64,000 nucleotides of DNA from Stenotrophomonas humi. Its GTDB lineage: Bacteria > Pseudomonadota > Gammaproteobacteria > Xanthomonadales > Xanthomonadaceae. A program made the translations under genes and the position numbers. This document shows, in pieces, positions 1 to 8,830 of this stretch (its first letter is position 1; each line of letters starts with the position of its first letter). The notes under the pieces are model-generated. The model was not told the origin of the DNA, did not search any database, and saw only the letters and a program-made list of their open reading frames with translations. The stretch is taken from positions 1 through 64,000 of the forward strand of contig NZ_LDJI01000013.1 in the NCBI RefSeq assembly GCF_001431415.1. The letters are read 5' to 3'.

Positions 1-161
1 TCGGCAATGCCTCCCGCGGGGGCTGCGGGCGAGGGGTGGGTTGGGGGGGGGGCGGATTTGGGGGCGGTGGAGGCTTCGGCGGCGGTGGCTTCGGAGGAGG
101 CGGCGGCTGGGGCGGTGGCGGTGGTCGTTCGGGAGGCGGTGGCGCCTCGGGGAGTTGGTGA
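1..161 (+). CDS. TPM-domain protein, C-terminal glycine-rich tail (5' end outside window)
   Basis: Only the last ~52 codons are in the window. Read in the frame ending at the TGA at 159-161, they give a tail almost wholly of Gly with scattered Phe, Trp and Ser, ending GGGGASGSW. Such tails are usual at the C-terminus of YgcG-like TPM-domain proteins, which have a signal peptide, a TPM domain and membrane segments upstream. The neighbour starts inside this stop codon and is itself TPM-like, which supports the assignment. A run of ten G (43-52) lies in the tail. The glycine-rich reading continues on both sides of the run in this frame, so I see no proof of a frameshift. Confidence 0.6.
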   Translation, partial: GNASRGGCGRGVGWGGGGFGGGGGFGGGGFGGGGGWGGGGGRSGGGGASGSW

Positions 162-652
162 TGCGTTGCTGGCGGCATCTGTTTGCACCTTCGGCGCAGG
201 CGGCGTTTCCCGAGCCGAGCCTGGATCGCATCGCCCACGCCATTGCCGATGGAGAACGGCTGCACGATGGGCAGGTGATGTTCGCGGTTGAATCCGATCT
301 GCCGCTGTCGGCGCTGTGGCAGGGCGTCAGCCCACGACAACGCGCCGATCACGCCTTCGCCGTCCTGCGGACCTGGGACACCCGCGCCAACAATGGCGTG
401 TTGATCTATCTGCTGTTGGCCGACCACGCCATCGAGATCGTGGCCGACCGTGGCCTGCGCGAGGTGGTGGACGCGGCGCGTTGGCAGCAGGTGTGCGACC
501 ACCTGCGGCAACAACTGCAGCAGGGTGACCGCGAAGCGGCGGTGCTGGCGGCGGTTGCCGAGGTTTCACAGCTGCTGGCGTTGCACTTCCCGCCGGATCC
601 CTCGCGTCCTTCGGGCAATGAATTGCCGGACCGGCCGCAGCTGTTGGGCTGA
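161..652 (+). CDS. TPM-domain protein (TPM phosphatase family)
   Basis: This 163-residue protein starts at an ATG that shares one base with the stop of the preceding gene (TGATG), so the two are translationally coupled. The sequence matches the TPM fold: an early segment reading 'IADGERLHDGQVMFAVE', a middle with 'DHAFAVLRTWDTRANNGVLI', and 'ADHAIEIVADRGL' before a helical end. Family members have been linked to photosystem II repair in plants and have weak acid phosphatase activity; the bacterial role is unclear. There is no signal peptide or membrane segment, so this one is probably cytoplasmic. Tandem TPM genes, one membrane-bound with a Gly-rich tail and one soluble, usually follow a LemA gene, which would lie left of the window. 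Confidence 0.8.
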   Translation: MRCWRHLFAPSAQAAFPEPSLDRIAHAIADGERLHDGQVMFAVESDLPLSALWQGVSPRQRADHAFAVLRTWDTRANNGVLIYLLLADHAIEIVADRGLREVVDAARWQQVCDHLRQQLQQGDREAAVLAAVAEVSQLLALHFPPDPSRPSGNELPDRPQLLG

Positions 653-740
653 ACCCCGCAAGGGCTGACCTGATGGCATGGCTTGAGCCCGGGGGAGGCT
701 GCCCTGAGAATAGGCAATCGTTTCGCTGGATAGCACCTGC

Positions 741-1646
741 ATGATCTATCTCCATGACATAGACCCCATTGCCTTCTCACTGGGGCCGATCAAGGTGCAC
801 TGGTACGGCGTCATGTATCTGTTGGGCTTTGCCGCCGCCTGGTGGCTGGGGCGCAGACGGATCGCCGCCGGGCGCTTGCCCGGGGTGGATGCCAATGGCT
901 TCTCCGACCTGCTGTTCTACGCGATGCTCGGCGTGGTGCTGGGCGGGCGGATCGGTTACATGCTGTTCTATGCCACCTCCGATTTCCTGCACAACCCGCT
1001 GATCCTGCTGCGGGTGTGGGAAGGCGGCATGAGTTTCCACGGTGGCCTGCTGGGTGTGATGGCGGCCGGCTGGTGGTGGACGCGCAAGCACAAGCTGCAT
1101 TTCTTCGACACGATCGATTTCGTCGCACCGCTGGTGCCGCTGGGCCTGGGTTTTGGGCGCCTGGGCAACTTCATCGGTGGCGAGTTGTACGGCAAGTTCA
1201 CCAATGCCGGGTGGGGGGTGGTCTTCCCGCACGCGCCGCTGAAGGATATCCCGGCCGGTCTGCCGACCATGCAGCAGCTGATGTCCGCCGCGCAGATCCA
1301 GCAGGACTACGCCGCCGGCCTGCTCAACCAGTACGCCCGTCATCCCTCGCAGCTGTATGAAGCGTTGCTGGAAGGGCTGGTGATGTTTGTGGTGCTGTGG
1401 GCGTTCTCGATGAAGCCGCGCGCGCGCTATGCGGTATCCGGTTTGTTCGCGCTGATGTACGGCAGCTTCCGCTTCCTGGTCGAGTTCGTGCGCATGCCCG
1501 ACAACGGCGTCTACGTGGCCTTCGACTGGCTGACCCGCGGGCAGATCCTGAGCCTGCCGTTGATCGCACTGGGCGTGGTCCTGTTGCTGATGTCGCGCCG
1601 TGCCCCGGTACTGCAACCTGTTCTGCCCACCGGAGAGAAGGCGTGA
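741..1646 (+). CDS. lgt: Prolipoprotein diacylglyceryl transferase
   Basis: Lgt transfers diacylglycerol from phosphatidylglycerol to the lipobox cysteine of prelipoproteins in the inner membrane, the first step of lipoprotein maturation. The 301-residue protein (291 in E. coli) has about seven hydrophobic segments. It keeps the FHGG motif with His100 and the signature GRLGNF (139-144) with Arg140, which align with E. coli His103 and Arg143. The ATG at 741 gives the usual short periplasmic N-terminus. The TGA overlaps the GTG of thyA, the same lgt-thyA arrangement as in E. coli and other proteobacteria. Confidence 0.97.
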   Translation: MIYLHDIDPIAFSLGPIKVHWYGVMYLLGFAAAWWLGRRRIAAGRLPGVDANGFSDLLFYAMLGVVLGGRIGYMLFYATSDFLHNPLILLRVWEGGMSFHGGLLGVMAAGWWWTRKHKLHFFDTIDFVAPLVPLGLGFGRLGNFIGGELYGKFTNAGWGVVFPHAPLKDIPAGLPTMQQLMSAAQIQQDYAAGLLNQYARHPSQLYEALLEGLVMFVVLWAFSMKPRARYAVSGLFALMYGSFRFLVEFVRMPDNGVYVAFDWLTRGQILSLPLIALGVVLLLMSRRAPVLQPVLPTGEKA

Positions 1647-2437
1647 AGCAATATCTGGATCTGCTGCAGCACGTACTCGAGCATGGCAGTGAGAAGTCCG
1701 ATCGCACCGGTACCGGCACGCGCAGCGTGTTTGGTTGGCAGATGCGCTTCGATCTCAACCAGGGCTTCCCGCTGGTCACCACCAAGAAACTGCACCTGCG
1801 CTCGATCATCCATGAGCTGCTGTGGTTCCTGAAGGGCGACACCAACATCGGTTACCTGAAGGACAACAAGGTCAACATCTGGGACGAATGGGCCGACGCC
1901 AACGGCGACCTCGGCCCGGTGTACGGCAAGCAGTGGCGTAGCTGGGCCACTGCCGATGGCGGCTCGATCGACCAGATGCAGTGGCTGGTGGATGAGATCA
2001 AGCGCAACCCGGATTCGCGCCGGCTGGTGGTCAGTGCATGGAACGTGGGCGAGTTGTCGCAGATGGCGCTGATGCCGTGCCACAACCTGTTCCAGTTCTA
2101 CGTGGTGGATGGAAAGCTCAGCTGCCAGTTGTACCAGCGCAGCGGCGACATCTTCCTAGGCGTGCCGTTCAACATCGCCAGCTACGCGCTGCTGACGCAC
2201 ATGGTGGCGCAGGCAACCGGCCTGGGGGTAGGCGATTTCGTGCATACGCTGGGCGATGCGCATCTGTACTCCAACCATTACGAGCAGGCCCGCGAGCAGT
2301 TGTCGCGTGAACCACGCGCGTTGCCAAAACTGTGGTTGAACCCGGAAGTGACCGACCTGTTCGGTTTCAGTTTCGATGACATCCACATCGATGGCTACGA
2401 CCCGCATCCGGCGATCAAGGCGCCGGTGGCGGTATGA
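1643..2437 (+). CDS. thyA: Thymidylate synthase
   Basis: ThyA methylates dUMP to dTMP using 5,10-methylene-tetrahydrofolate and releases dihydrofolate. I chose the GTG at 1643, which overlaps the lgt stop by 4 bp, because it gives exactly 264 residues, the E. coli length, and an N-terminus MKQYLDLL that fits the family. An in-frame extension further upstream would run through lgt. The catalytic Cys146 lies in MPCHNLFQF and the dUMP-binding Arg21 in SDRTGTGT. The dihydrofolate it makes is reduced by FolA, encoded two genes on. Confidence 0.97.
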   Translation: MKQYLDLLQHVLEHGSEKSDRTGTGTRSVFGWQMRFDLNQGFPLVTTKKLHLRSIIHELLWFLKGDTNIGYLKDNKVNIWDEWADANGDLGPVYGKQWRSWATADGGSIDQMQWLVDEIKRNPDSRRLVVSAWNVGELSQMALMPCHNLFQFYVVDGKLSCQLYQRSGDIFLGVPFNIASYALLTHMVAQATGLGVGDFVHTLGDAHLYSNHYEQAREQLSREPRALPKLWLNPEVTDLFGFSFDDIHIDGYDPHPAIKAPVAV

Positions 2438-3003
2438 GCAAAGCGGCAGGCAGTAAGCTGCAGACATTGCTTTGTCGCGGTGCATTCGCTTTCCTGGGGG
2501 TACTGCCGACAGTGGCCGCGGCTGACGTTGCACGTGGTCCGGCCGGTAGTTTTGAATTGCCCGAACAGATCACTTTCTCGGTGGAGCCGGCAAACGAGAA
2601 ACACCCGAACCCGGCGCTCAGCAGCGTGCTGCGTCTGACCAATGGGCCGGAAGCGGAATCTGCTCAGGCAGCGGTTACGCAGACATGCTCTCCCGGTATT
2701 GGTGGCCTCAACTCCAAACCGGGTATCGAGCGCTTGGCGGCAGCCACGTTGATGGTGGATACGCGACTGCAACTGGTGAAGCCGGGTGAGTGGACGGTAT
2801 TGGACTCCCACCCCGCTTACCGGACCGAGTTGTCCAATGGTCAGGGTACGTTGATCACGCAATGGATGATTCCGTTGGAAACGCATTTCGCCTGGATCAA
2901 GTTCGAGCGTCTTGAGCAGACAACGATCGAGCAGGGCGTGCTCGCTGCCATCGACAGAATGCAGATCCATTGCGGCCTGACAGCTGCCGGTTCGGAAGGT
3001 TGA
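2434..3003 (+). CDS. Exported protein of unknown function between thyA and folA
   Basis: I do not recognise this 189-residue protein. The N-terminus has basic residues, a hydrophobic stretch around 13-28 and an Ala-rich cleavage region (VAAADVARG), so it is probably exported. The mature part has three Cys: one near the middle (TQTCSPGIG) and one near the end (IHCGL) could pair in the periplasm. The start overlaps the thyA stop by 4 bp (ATGA), and folA follows within 10 bp, so it is cotranscribed with folate genes. Nothing in the sequence links it to folate chemistry; it may simply be a passenger. Confidence 0.75.
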   Translation: MSKAAGSKLQTLLCRGAFAFLGVLPTVAAADVARGPAGSFELPEQITFSVEPANEKHPNPALSSVLRLTNGPEAESAQAAVTQTCSPGIGGLNSKPGIERLAAATLMVDTRLQLVKPGEWTVLDSHPAYRTELSNGQGTLITQWMIPLETHFAWIKFERLEQTTIEQGVLAAIDRMQIHCGLTAAGSEG

Positions 3004-3012
3004 GTGAGCTGC

Positions 3013-3504
3013 ATGAAACTGTCTCTGATCGCAGCACTCGACCGGAATCGCGGTATCGGTCACGACAACCAGCTGCCGTGGCACCTGCCGGATGACCTGA
3101 AGCACTTCAAGGCGCTTACGGTGGGCAAGCCGGTATTGATGGGGCGCAAGACTGCGCAATCACTGGGACGCGCCCTGCCGGGTCGCACCAATCTAGTGTT
3201 GACCCGCAGCGGGCAGGTGCCGTTTGCAGGCATGCGTGCAGTGGTTTCGCTGGAGCAGGCGCAAACCCTCGTGACGGAAGAGGGGGCAGACGAACTCTGT
3301 GTGATCGGCGGCGGTGAGATCTATCGTCTGCTGCTGGACCAGGCGACGGATCTCTATCTGACCTGGGTGGATACCGAAGTGCCCGCGGACACGCATTTCC
3401 CGGAAGTCGACCCTACCCATTGGCGGGAAGTGGACAGCCAAGCGCATGCGGCCGATGAGCGCCACGCGTTCGGGTTCCGCTTCGTGCACTACCTGCGGCG
3501 GTAG
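3013..3504 (+). CDS. folA: Dihydrofolate reductase
   Basis: FolA reduces dihydrofolate to tetrahydrofolate with NADPH and is the target of trimethoprim. The product from the ATG at 3013 is 163 residues (159 in E. coli) and begins MKLSLIAALDRN as in the family. A GTG at 3004 would add three residues and is possible. Conserved features are LPWHLPDDL with the active-site acid at Asp28, the NADPH-binding MGRKT, and the GGGEIY motif near residue 100. It ends the lgt-thyA-X-folA operon. Confidence 0.95.
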   Translation: MKLSLIAALDRNRGIGHDNQLPWHLPDDLKHFKALTVGKPVLMGRKTAQSLGRALPGRTNLVLTRSGQVPFAGMRAVVSLEQAQTLVTEEGADELCVIGGGEIYRLLLDQATDLYLTWVDTEVPADTHFPEVDPTHWREVDSQAHAADERHAFGFRFVHYLRR

Positions 3505-3597
3505 CAGCGGCCTCGGTCGCGCTCTATCGCCGCAGGCGAAGGAGAGGGCTGGGCAGGAGAAAGGGCTTCTGCGCATCGCGCCCCAACAAAAGAACCA
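3505..3597. other. Convergent spacer between folA and the DUF1287 gene
   Basis: The 93 bp between the two convergent stops hold a purine-rich stretch (GGCGAAGGAGAGGGCTGGGC) that looks like a decayed copy of the CCCTCTCCC-type intergenic repeats found elsewhere in this window. I see no clean hairpin with a T-run. Confidence 0.3.
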
Positions 3598-4242
3598 TCA
3601 AGCCGCTGGTCGGTAATGCCCGATGATCGTGTGCCGGAACAGCAGGTCTTCCTCCTGCGTGCCGCGGGCGATGTTGTGCAGGACCAGCGGTGTGCCATCG
3701 TCCAGTCGCCGATCCGAGACGATGCCGACGTGCAGCAGGCCATTGCCATTGAGCTTCCACGCCACGATGTCACCGGGGCTGAAGTCGTCAACCTGATCAC
3801 TGCGGGGTTGCTCCCAGCCTTGTCGCTGGAACCAGCGCATCTGGTTGGGCACGCGGCGATGGTCGATGTTCCGATCTGGTCGCGACAATCCCCACAACTG
3901 CGGATAGGCGGCGAAATCGCCGCGCATGTCGTCATTGATGCGCTGTTGCAGATCAATACCCTGCGTGCGCAGGGCGCGGATCACCACATCGGTGCAGACA
4001 CCGCGATCAGACGGCGGGTCGCCGCCTGGAAAGCCGAGGGCGAAGTAGGCCGGATCGTAGTGGGTAGTAACGCCGATCTGCGCGCGTGCTGCCGCCACCA
4101 GTGGCGGCGAAACGACGGCAGGTACTGCTGATTCGATTGCCGCCTGCGGCGGCGGGCTGGTCTGCGCGCCGTCCATCTGCGGACGGCAGCCCGCAAGCAG
4201 CGTAATGACCATCAGCGTCAGTGCTGATGGCCACAGCCTCAT
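3598..4242 (-). CDS. DUF1287-family lipoprotein
   Basis: This 214-residue protein has a lipoprotein signal (LLAGC, Cys19) followed by a Pro/Ser/Ala-rich linker and a DUF1287 domain. The domain shows GVTTHYDPAYF, the conserved DRGVCTDVVIRALR with a likely nucleophilic Cys, and LLHVGIVSD, where Cys plus His suggest an NlpC/P60-like fold. Biochemical function is not established for the family (E. coli YijF). The start overlaps the end of apaH by 4 bp, so it is the last gene of the apaH operon. It should be anchored at a membrane facing the periplasm. Confidence 0.85.
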   Translation of the reverse strand: MRLWPSALTLMVITLLAGCRPQMDGAQTSPPPQAAIESAVPAVVSPPLVAAARAQIGVTTHYDPAYFALGFPGGDPPSDRGVCTDVVIRALRTQGIDLQQRINDDMRGDFAAYPQLWGLSRPDRNIDHRRVPNQMRWFQRQGWEQPRSDQVDDFSPGDIVAWKLNGNGLLHVGIVSDRRLDDGTPLVLHNIARGTQEEDLLFRHTIIGHYRPAA

Positions 4243-5264
4243 GCAGCCGGACCGTTACTGTCTGGCGTGGGAGTGCTGTTGTTGGGATTGCCGCTCCTTC
4301 CGCGCGGGCGATGACGGCGCGAGCGACGGCGTTGCTCGCCGCTGCGCTCGTTGTTGGGCGTTTCGCTACGCGGCTCGGTCCTGGCCTCTGGCTTGGCTTC
4401 CACACGCGGCTTGCGTGGCGGCTGTGCGCCCGGCACCGGTGCCGGTACGTCGCGACCGGGCACCTGCACCACGCGCAGATCTTCGCTGTCCAGCTGCAGT
4501 GCGGTGAGCTTGCCGCCCCACACCGCACCGGTATCGATGGCGTGCACGCCCTGGGTGATGGTCAGGCCCAGGGCCGACCAGTGGCCGCAGACCATCTTCA
4601 ACTCGCGTTCCACCCGACCCGGGACTTCAAACCACGGGTACATGCCCTGTGCCTGGGTGCCGGGCGTGCCCTTGTCCTCCATGCTGATGCGCCCGCTCGG
4701 GGTGCAGTAACGCATGCGGGTGAACATGTTGATGATGGCGCGCGAGCGGTCGTAACCGCTCAGGCCCGGTGACCAGGCCGGCTTGTCGCCGTACATGTTG
4801 CGGAACAGTTTGCGGTAGCCGTTGCCGTGCAGCTGCTGCTCGACTTCGCGCGCATGTTTCTCGGCCAGGGCCACGGTCCATTTCGGTGCCAGCCCGGCAT
4901 GGAACATCATCCAGCCCAGCTCGCGGTCCACATGCACCAGCTTCTGCAGGCGCAGCCAATCCAGCAGGACGTTGCGGTCCTCGGCCAGCACGATGCGTTG
5001 CAGGTCCTGGTTGACCTTGCGCTGTTCCTCATCGCTGCGTGCACCGATGGCCAGCAGCGACAGGTCGTGATTGCCCAGCACCACGACCGATTGGTCGCGC
5101 AATGAATGCACCAGCCGCAGCGTCTCCAGCGATTGCCCGCCGCGGTTGACCAGGTCACCGCAGAACCACAGCTTGTCGACGGCCGGGTCGAAGTTGATCT
5201 TCTCCAGCAGGCGCTGGGTGACGTCGTAGCAGCCTTGCAGGTCGCCGATTGCCCAGGTCGCCAT
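4239..5264 (-). CDS. apaH: Bis(5'-nucleosyl)-tetraphosphatase, symmetrical, with Arg-rich C-terminal tail
   Basis: ApaH splits Ap4A into two ADP and also removes Np4-type caps from RNA 5' ends. The start is the ATG at 5264, which overlaps the apaG stop by one base and gives the family N-terminus [12 protein letters not shown]. Metallophosphatase motifs are GDLQG (7-11), FCGDLVNRGG and GNHD. The catalytic domain fills about 270 residues. E. coli ApaH has 280, while this protein has 341 because of a roughly 70-residue tail rich in Pro, Arg and Ser with a dense basic patch (RRRSRRHRPRGR). The tail is low-complexity and probably disordered; RNA binding is an inference. Confidence 0.95.
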   Translation of the reverse strand: MATWAIGDLQGCYDVTQRLLEKINFDPAVDKLWFCGDLVNRGGQSLETLRLVHSLRDQSVVVLGNHDLSLLAIGARSDEEQRKVNQDLQRIVLAEDRNVLLDWLRLQKLVHVDRELGWMMFHAGLAPKWTVALAEKHAREVEQQLHGNGYRKLFRNMYGDKPAWSPGLSGYDRSRAIINMFTRMRYCTPSGRISMEDKGTPGTQAQGMYPWFEVPGRVERELKMVCGHWSALGLTITQGVHAIDTGAVWGGKLTALQLDSEDLRVVQVPGRDVPAPVPGAQPPRKPRVEAKPEARTEPRSETPNNERSGEQRRRSRRHRPRGRSGNPNNSTPTPDSNGPAA

Positions 5265-5647
5265 CAGTGCAGCGTCCTGGGAATGGTCAGTACGAACGGC
5301 GCGATGGGCACGGCGAACTCGGTGCCGTCGTCGGCGACCATGTCGTAGTGGCCCTGCATGGTGCCGCGCTCGGTGCCGAGCATGATGCCGGAGGTGTATC
5401 GGAACTCTTCGCCCGGGCGCAGCCGCGGCTGCTCGCCGACCACGCCATCGCCGTCGACGTGCTCGACCCGGCCTTCGCCGTCGGTGATGCGCCAATGGCG
5501 GCTGATCAGCCGCGCCGGCATGGTGCCGCTGTTGTGGATGCGGATCGTGTAGGCGAACGCAAAGCGCCCGTCTTCAGGGGCCGACTGTTCGTCGATGAAG
5601 CGAGGGGAGACCTCGATCTCGATCGCGTAGTGGCGGGAATCTTCCAT
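5264..5647 (-). CDS. apaG: ApaG (CorD-like) protein
   Basis: The 127-residue product (125 in E. coli) is an ApaG beta-sandwich domain. Its conserved features are [11 protein letters not shown] near residue 30, SRHWRITDG, and [11 protein letters not shown] with GTMQGHY. Its function is not settled; it is linked with cation homeostasis, and the same fold occurs in eukaryotic F-box proteins and PolDIP2. The ATG at 5647 gives the conserved N-terminus; an upstream extension would run into the rsmA spacer. It lies 49 bp after rsmA and is coupled to apaH. Confidence 0.93.
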   Translation of the reverse strand: MEDSRHYAIEIEVSPRFIDEQSAPEDGRFAFAYTIRIHNSGTMPARLISRHWRITDGEGRVEHVDGDGVVGEQPRLRPGEEFRYTSGIMLGTERGTMQGHYDMVADDGTEFAVPIAPFVLTIPRTLH

Positions 5648-5696
5648 GCGGGGAGTGTAAGCAAAAGCAGGTGATCGGAATGCGCAGTTGCCGCGT

Positions 5697-6509
5697 TCAA
5701 GCGTGCGGCAGATTGGCAAGGCGGATGAAATCGGCAACTTCCAGCTGTTCTGCACGGGCGTCGCTGCGCACGCCGGCGGCCTCGAACTGGGCCGCGTCGA
5801 TCACGCCGTTGAGCGCATTGCGCAGGGTTTTACGGCGTTGGCCGAAGGCGGCCCTGACCACATCGGCAAAGCGCTTGCGGTCGTTGATGCCCACGCTGGT
5901 GGGATCGCGCGGCACCAGGCGCACCACCGCCGAGTCCACCTTCGGTGGTGGCCGGAACGCGCCCGGCGGCACCACGAACAGCGCCTCGACCTCGCACCAG
6001 GCCTGCAGCATCACGCTCAGGCGGCCGTAGACCTTGCTGCCCGGGCCGGCAGCCATGCGGTCGACCACCTCCTTCTGCAGCATGAAGGTCATGTCCGAGA
6101 TCGCCGCAGCGTGGTCCAGTGCATGGAACAGGATCGGCGAGGAGATGTTGTAGGGCAGGTTGCCGACCAGGCGGATCTGCCCACCAGCGGCCAGCTCGGT
6201 GAAGTTCACCTGCAGCACGTCGCGGTGGACGATGGTCAGCTCACCCAGCGGCGCGGCCGCTTCGGTGAGCGGCGTGATCAGGTCACGGTCGAACTCGATG
6301 ACCGTCAGCTTCGGGTGGCGGCGCAGCAGCGGGAAGGTGATGGCGCCCTGGCCCGGGCCGATTTCGACCAGCCGGTCGTCGCCTTTCGGGTCAACCGCCA
6401 TCACGATCTTCTCGACGTAGTACTTGTCAGCCAGGAAGTGCTGGCCCAGCTGCTTCTTCGCCGGAGCGGTGAAGCCGCTGCCCGTGCGCGGGGAATGTGA
6501 GGAATTCAT
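5697..6509 (-). CDS. rsmA: 16S rRNA dimethyladenosine transferase
   Basis: RsmA (KsgA) dimethylates two adjacent adenines in helix 45 of 16S rRNA, a late check on small-subunit assembly; its loss gives kasugamycin resistance. The protein has 270 residues. The N-terminal KKQLGQHFL is typical, the SAM-binding motif EIGPGQG lies at 49-55, and the catalytic NLPYNI at 117-122. The C-terminal helical domain keeps [10 protein letters not shown]. The start overlaps pdxA by 4 bp, as in the classical lptD-surA-pdxA-ksgA operon. Confidence 0.97.
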   Translation of the reverse strand: MNSSHSPRTGSGFTAPAKKQLGQHFLADKYYVEKIVMAVDPKGDDRLVEIGPGQGAITFPLLRRHPKLTVIEFDRDLITPLTEAAAPLGELTIVHRDVLQVNFTELAAGGQIRLVGNLPYNISSPILFHALDHAAAISDMTFMLQKEVVDRMAAGPGSKVYGRLSVMLQAWCEVEALFVVPPGAFRPPPKVDSAVVRLVPRDPTSVGINDRKRFADVVRAAFGQRRKTLRNALNGVIDAAQFEAAGVRSDARAEQLEVADFIRLANLPHA

Positions 6510-7486
6510 TGGGGGATTTTACGTTGTGCAGCCAGCCTGGCGCACAAAACAGCGGCAGCAAACAGGCTGGAGGGGTTGGCGATGCCTTTGCCGGCCAGAT
6601 CCAGCGCGGTGCCATGGTCCACGGCCACGCGCGGGTAGGGCAGGCCGAGGGTGATGTTGGTGGCCTGCTCGAAGCCGCTGTACTTGAGCACCGGCAGGCC
6701 CTGGTCGTGGTACATGGCCAGCACGGTGTCGAAGCCGGCCAGCTTGGCCGGCAGGAACGCGGTGTCGGCCGGCAGCGGGCCGATCAGGTCCAGACCCTCG
6801 CTGCGCAGCTGTTGCAGCAGCGGGATCATCACGTCCAGCTCCTCGCGGCCCAGATGCCCGTCTTCGCCGGCATGCGGGTTCAGGCCGAGCACGGCGATGC
6901 GCGGTTGCGGCAGACCGAAATCGCGGCGCAGCGCGGCATGGGTGGTGCGGATGACCTTGCTCAGACCGGCGGCAGTGATCGCGTCGGCCACCTCGCGCAG
7001 CGGCAGGTGGGTGGTGGCCAGGGCGACGCGGACGATGTCGTTGGCCAGCATCATCACCACTTCCACCCCGGCCTGGTTGGCCAGCAATTCGGTGGTGCCG
7101 CTGTAGGCGATGCCGCCCTCGTTGATCACCGCCTTGTGCACCGGGCCGGTGATCACGCCGTCCAGGCTGCCGTCCAGACAGGCCTGGCCGGCGCCGAGCA
7201 GGGCGTCGATCACCGCGCGTGCGTTGCGCGGGTCGGGCGTGCCGAAGCGGTTGGGGGCGGCGTTGGGTACCGCGCGCAGAGGCAGGTCGCCCGGCGCGCG
7301 GGCGGGTGAGTCTTCAGGCAGCAGTTGCAGCGGCAGGGCCAGTGCGGCAGCCGCCGCGCGCAGCGTATCCGGGTCTGCAAACGCCAACAGCCGGCAATCA
7401 TTGCGCGGCTGTTGGGCAAGTCGGACACAGAGTTCCGGGCCAATCCCGGAAGGCTCGCCCGGAACCAGAGCGAGCTGGGGAATCAT
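6506..7486 (-). CDS. pdxA: 4-hydroxythreonine-4-phosphate dehydrogenase
   Basis: PdxA oxidises 4-phosphohydroxy-L-threonine on the way to pyridoxal 5'-phosphate (vitamin B6). The 326-residue protein has the N-terminal GEPSGIGPEL and the substrate and metal-binding parts TGPVHKAV, YSGTTELLA, NPHAGEDG and YHDQGLP, with the usual His ligands. The gap to surA is 3 bp and rsmA overlaps by 4 bp, so translation is coupled. Confidence 0.96.
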   Translation of the reverse strand: MIPQLALVPGEPSGIGPELCVRLAQQPRNDCRLLAFADPDTLRAAAAALALPLQLLPEDSPARAPGDLPLRAVPNAAPNRFGTPDPRNARAVIDALLGAGQACLDGSLDGVITGPVHKAVINEGGIAYSGTTELLANQAGVEVVMMLANDIVRVALATTHLPLREVADAITAAGLSKVIRTTHAALRRDFGLPQPRIAVLGLNPHAGEDGHLGREELDVMIPLLQQLRSEGLDLIGPLPADTAFLPAKLAGFDTVLAMYHDQGLPVLKYSGFEQATNITLGLPYPRVAVDHGTALDLAGKGIANPSSLFAAAVLCARLAAQRKIPQ

Positions 7487-7489
7487 CGA

Positions 7490-8830
7490 TCAGGGCTTGG
7501 CGGGTTCAGCCGTGCCTTCGGCACGGTCACCGCTGCGGAAGCTGACGTAGGCTTCGCCACGCAGTTCCTGCAGGAAACGGTTGTACTCGTCATCCAGCTT
7601 GCGGCGACCGATCTGCTCACGCACCTGGGCGCGCTTGTTGTCATCGGTCACGTCGGTCTGGCGCGTCGCAACGCGCTGGACGATGTGCCAGCCGGCATCG
7701 GTGCGGAACGCAGCGGTCACGCCGCCATCGTTCACACCTTCAATCTGCTTGCCGAAGTCCGGGCCGAACGCATCGGCCGGGAACCAGCCCAGGTCACCGC
7801 CCTGGCCGCGGCTGTTGGTGTCATCCGAGGATTCCTTGGCCACGGTCTGGAAATCGGCGCCGCCGGCGATCTGCGCGCGCAGGGTTTCGATCTTGGCCTT
7901 GGCGGCTGCCTCGCTGACCTGGTCGGTGACGCGGATCAGGATGTGACGGGCGTGGAATTCAGTGACCTTGCGGGCATCGCCGCCGGCATTGCCGTCACGT
8001 ACTTCCACCAGCTTCAGCAGCTGGAAGCCGCTGGGGCCGCGGATCGGGCCCAGTACGTCGCCCGACTTCATGTTCTTGATCTGGTTGGAGAAGGCGCTGG
8101 GAATCTCATCCAGGCTGCGCCAGCCCAGGTCACCACTTTCCAGTGCGTTGGGGCTGTCGGAATAACGCACAGCCGCGGCGGCGAAATCCAGTTCGCCCTT
8201 GTCCAGCAGGTTCTTGATGCCGTCCACCTTGCTCTGGCCGGTGGCGATCTGCTCGGCGTTTGCGCCTTCGGGCAGAGCAACCAGGATATGGGCAAGGTGG
8301 TACTGCGCGCCGCCGGCGTTCTGCTGGGCCAGGGCGGCATCAACCTCGCCCTCGCTCACGCTGATGCGGCTCTGCGCGAAGCTCTGGCGCAGGCGCTGGG
8401 TGATGATTTCCTCACGCACCGAGTTGCGGAAATCGGAGAAACCGATGCCGTCCTGGGCCAGGCGCTGGCGCAGGGTGTCGACATCGCTGCCGTTCTGCTG
8501 GGCGATGCTGGCGATGGCGTGATTGAGTTCTTCGTCGCTGACACGGATGCCGCTGCCATCGGCGCGCGCTACCTGCAGCTTGACCAGCACCAGGCGCTCC
8601 AGCACCTGACGCTCCAGCACGCTGTCCGGCGGCAACTGGGCCTCACGGCCCGCGTACTGGCCCTTGATGTTGTTGACCGCGCGCTGCAGTTCGCTCTGCA
8701 GAATCACGTTTTCATCAACGATGGCGGCGATGCGATCCAGCGGCTGGTTCTGCTGCTGGGCGGCTGCCGGAGCAGTCACACCGGAAAACGCCAACAAAGT
8801 GGCGAGGACTGCGGGAAGGGTTTTGGTCAT
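7490..8830 (-). CDS. surA: Periplasmic chaperone / peptidyl-prolyl isomerase SurA
   Basis: SurA escorts outer-membrane proteins, including LptD, through the periplasm. The 446-residue protein has a signal peptide ending at about residue 26 (PAAAQQ), an N-terminal chaperone domain (PLDRIAAIVDENVI) and two parvulin domains at roughly 180-280 and 300-400, the second marked by RGQGGDLGWFPAD. The short C-terminal helix follows. The start overlaps the lptD stop by 4 bp, coupling it to its main client. Confidence 0.96.
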   Translation of the reverse strand: MTKTLPAVLATLLAFSGVTAPAAAQQQNQPLDRIAAIVDENVILQSELQRAVNNIKGQYAGREAQLPPDSVLERQVLERLVLVKLQVARADGSGIRVSDEELNHAIASIAQQNGSDVDTLRQRLAQDGIGFSDFRNSVREEIITQRLRQSFAQSRISVSEGEVDAALAQQNAGGAQYHLAHILVALPEGANAEQIATGQSKVDGIKNLLDKGELDFAAAAVRYSDSPNALESGDLGWRSLDEIPSAFSNQIKNMKSGDVLGPIRGPSGFQLLKLVEVRDGNAGGDARKVTEFHARHILIRVTDQVSEAAAKAKIETLRAQIAGGADFQTVAKESSDDTNSRGQGGDLGWFPADAFGPDFGKQIEGVNDGGVTAAFRTDAGWHIVQRVATRQTDVTDDNKRAQVREQIGRRKLDDEYNRFLQELRGEAYVSFRSGDRAEGTAEPAKP

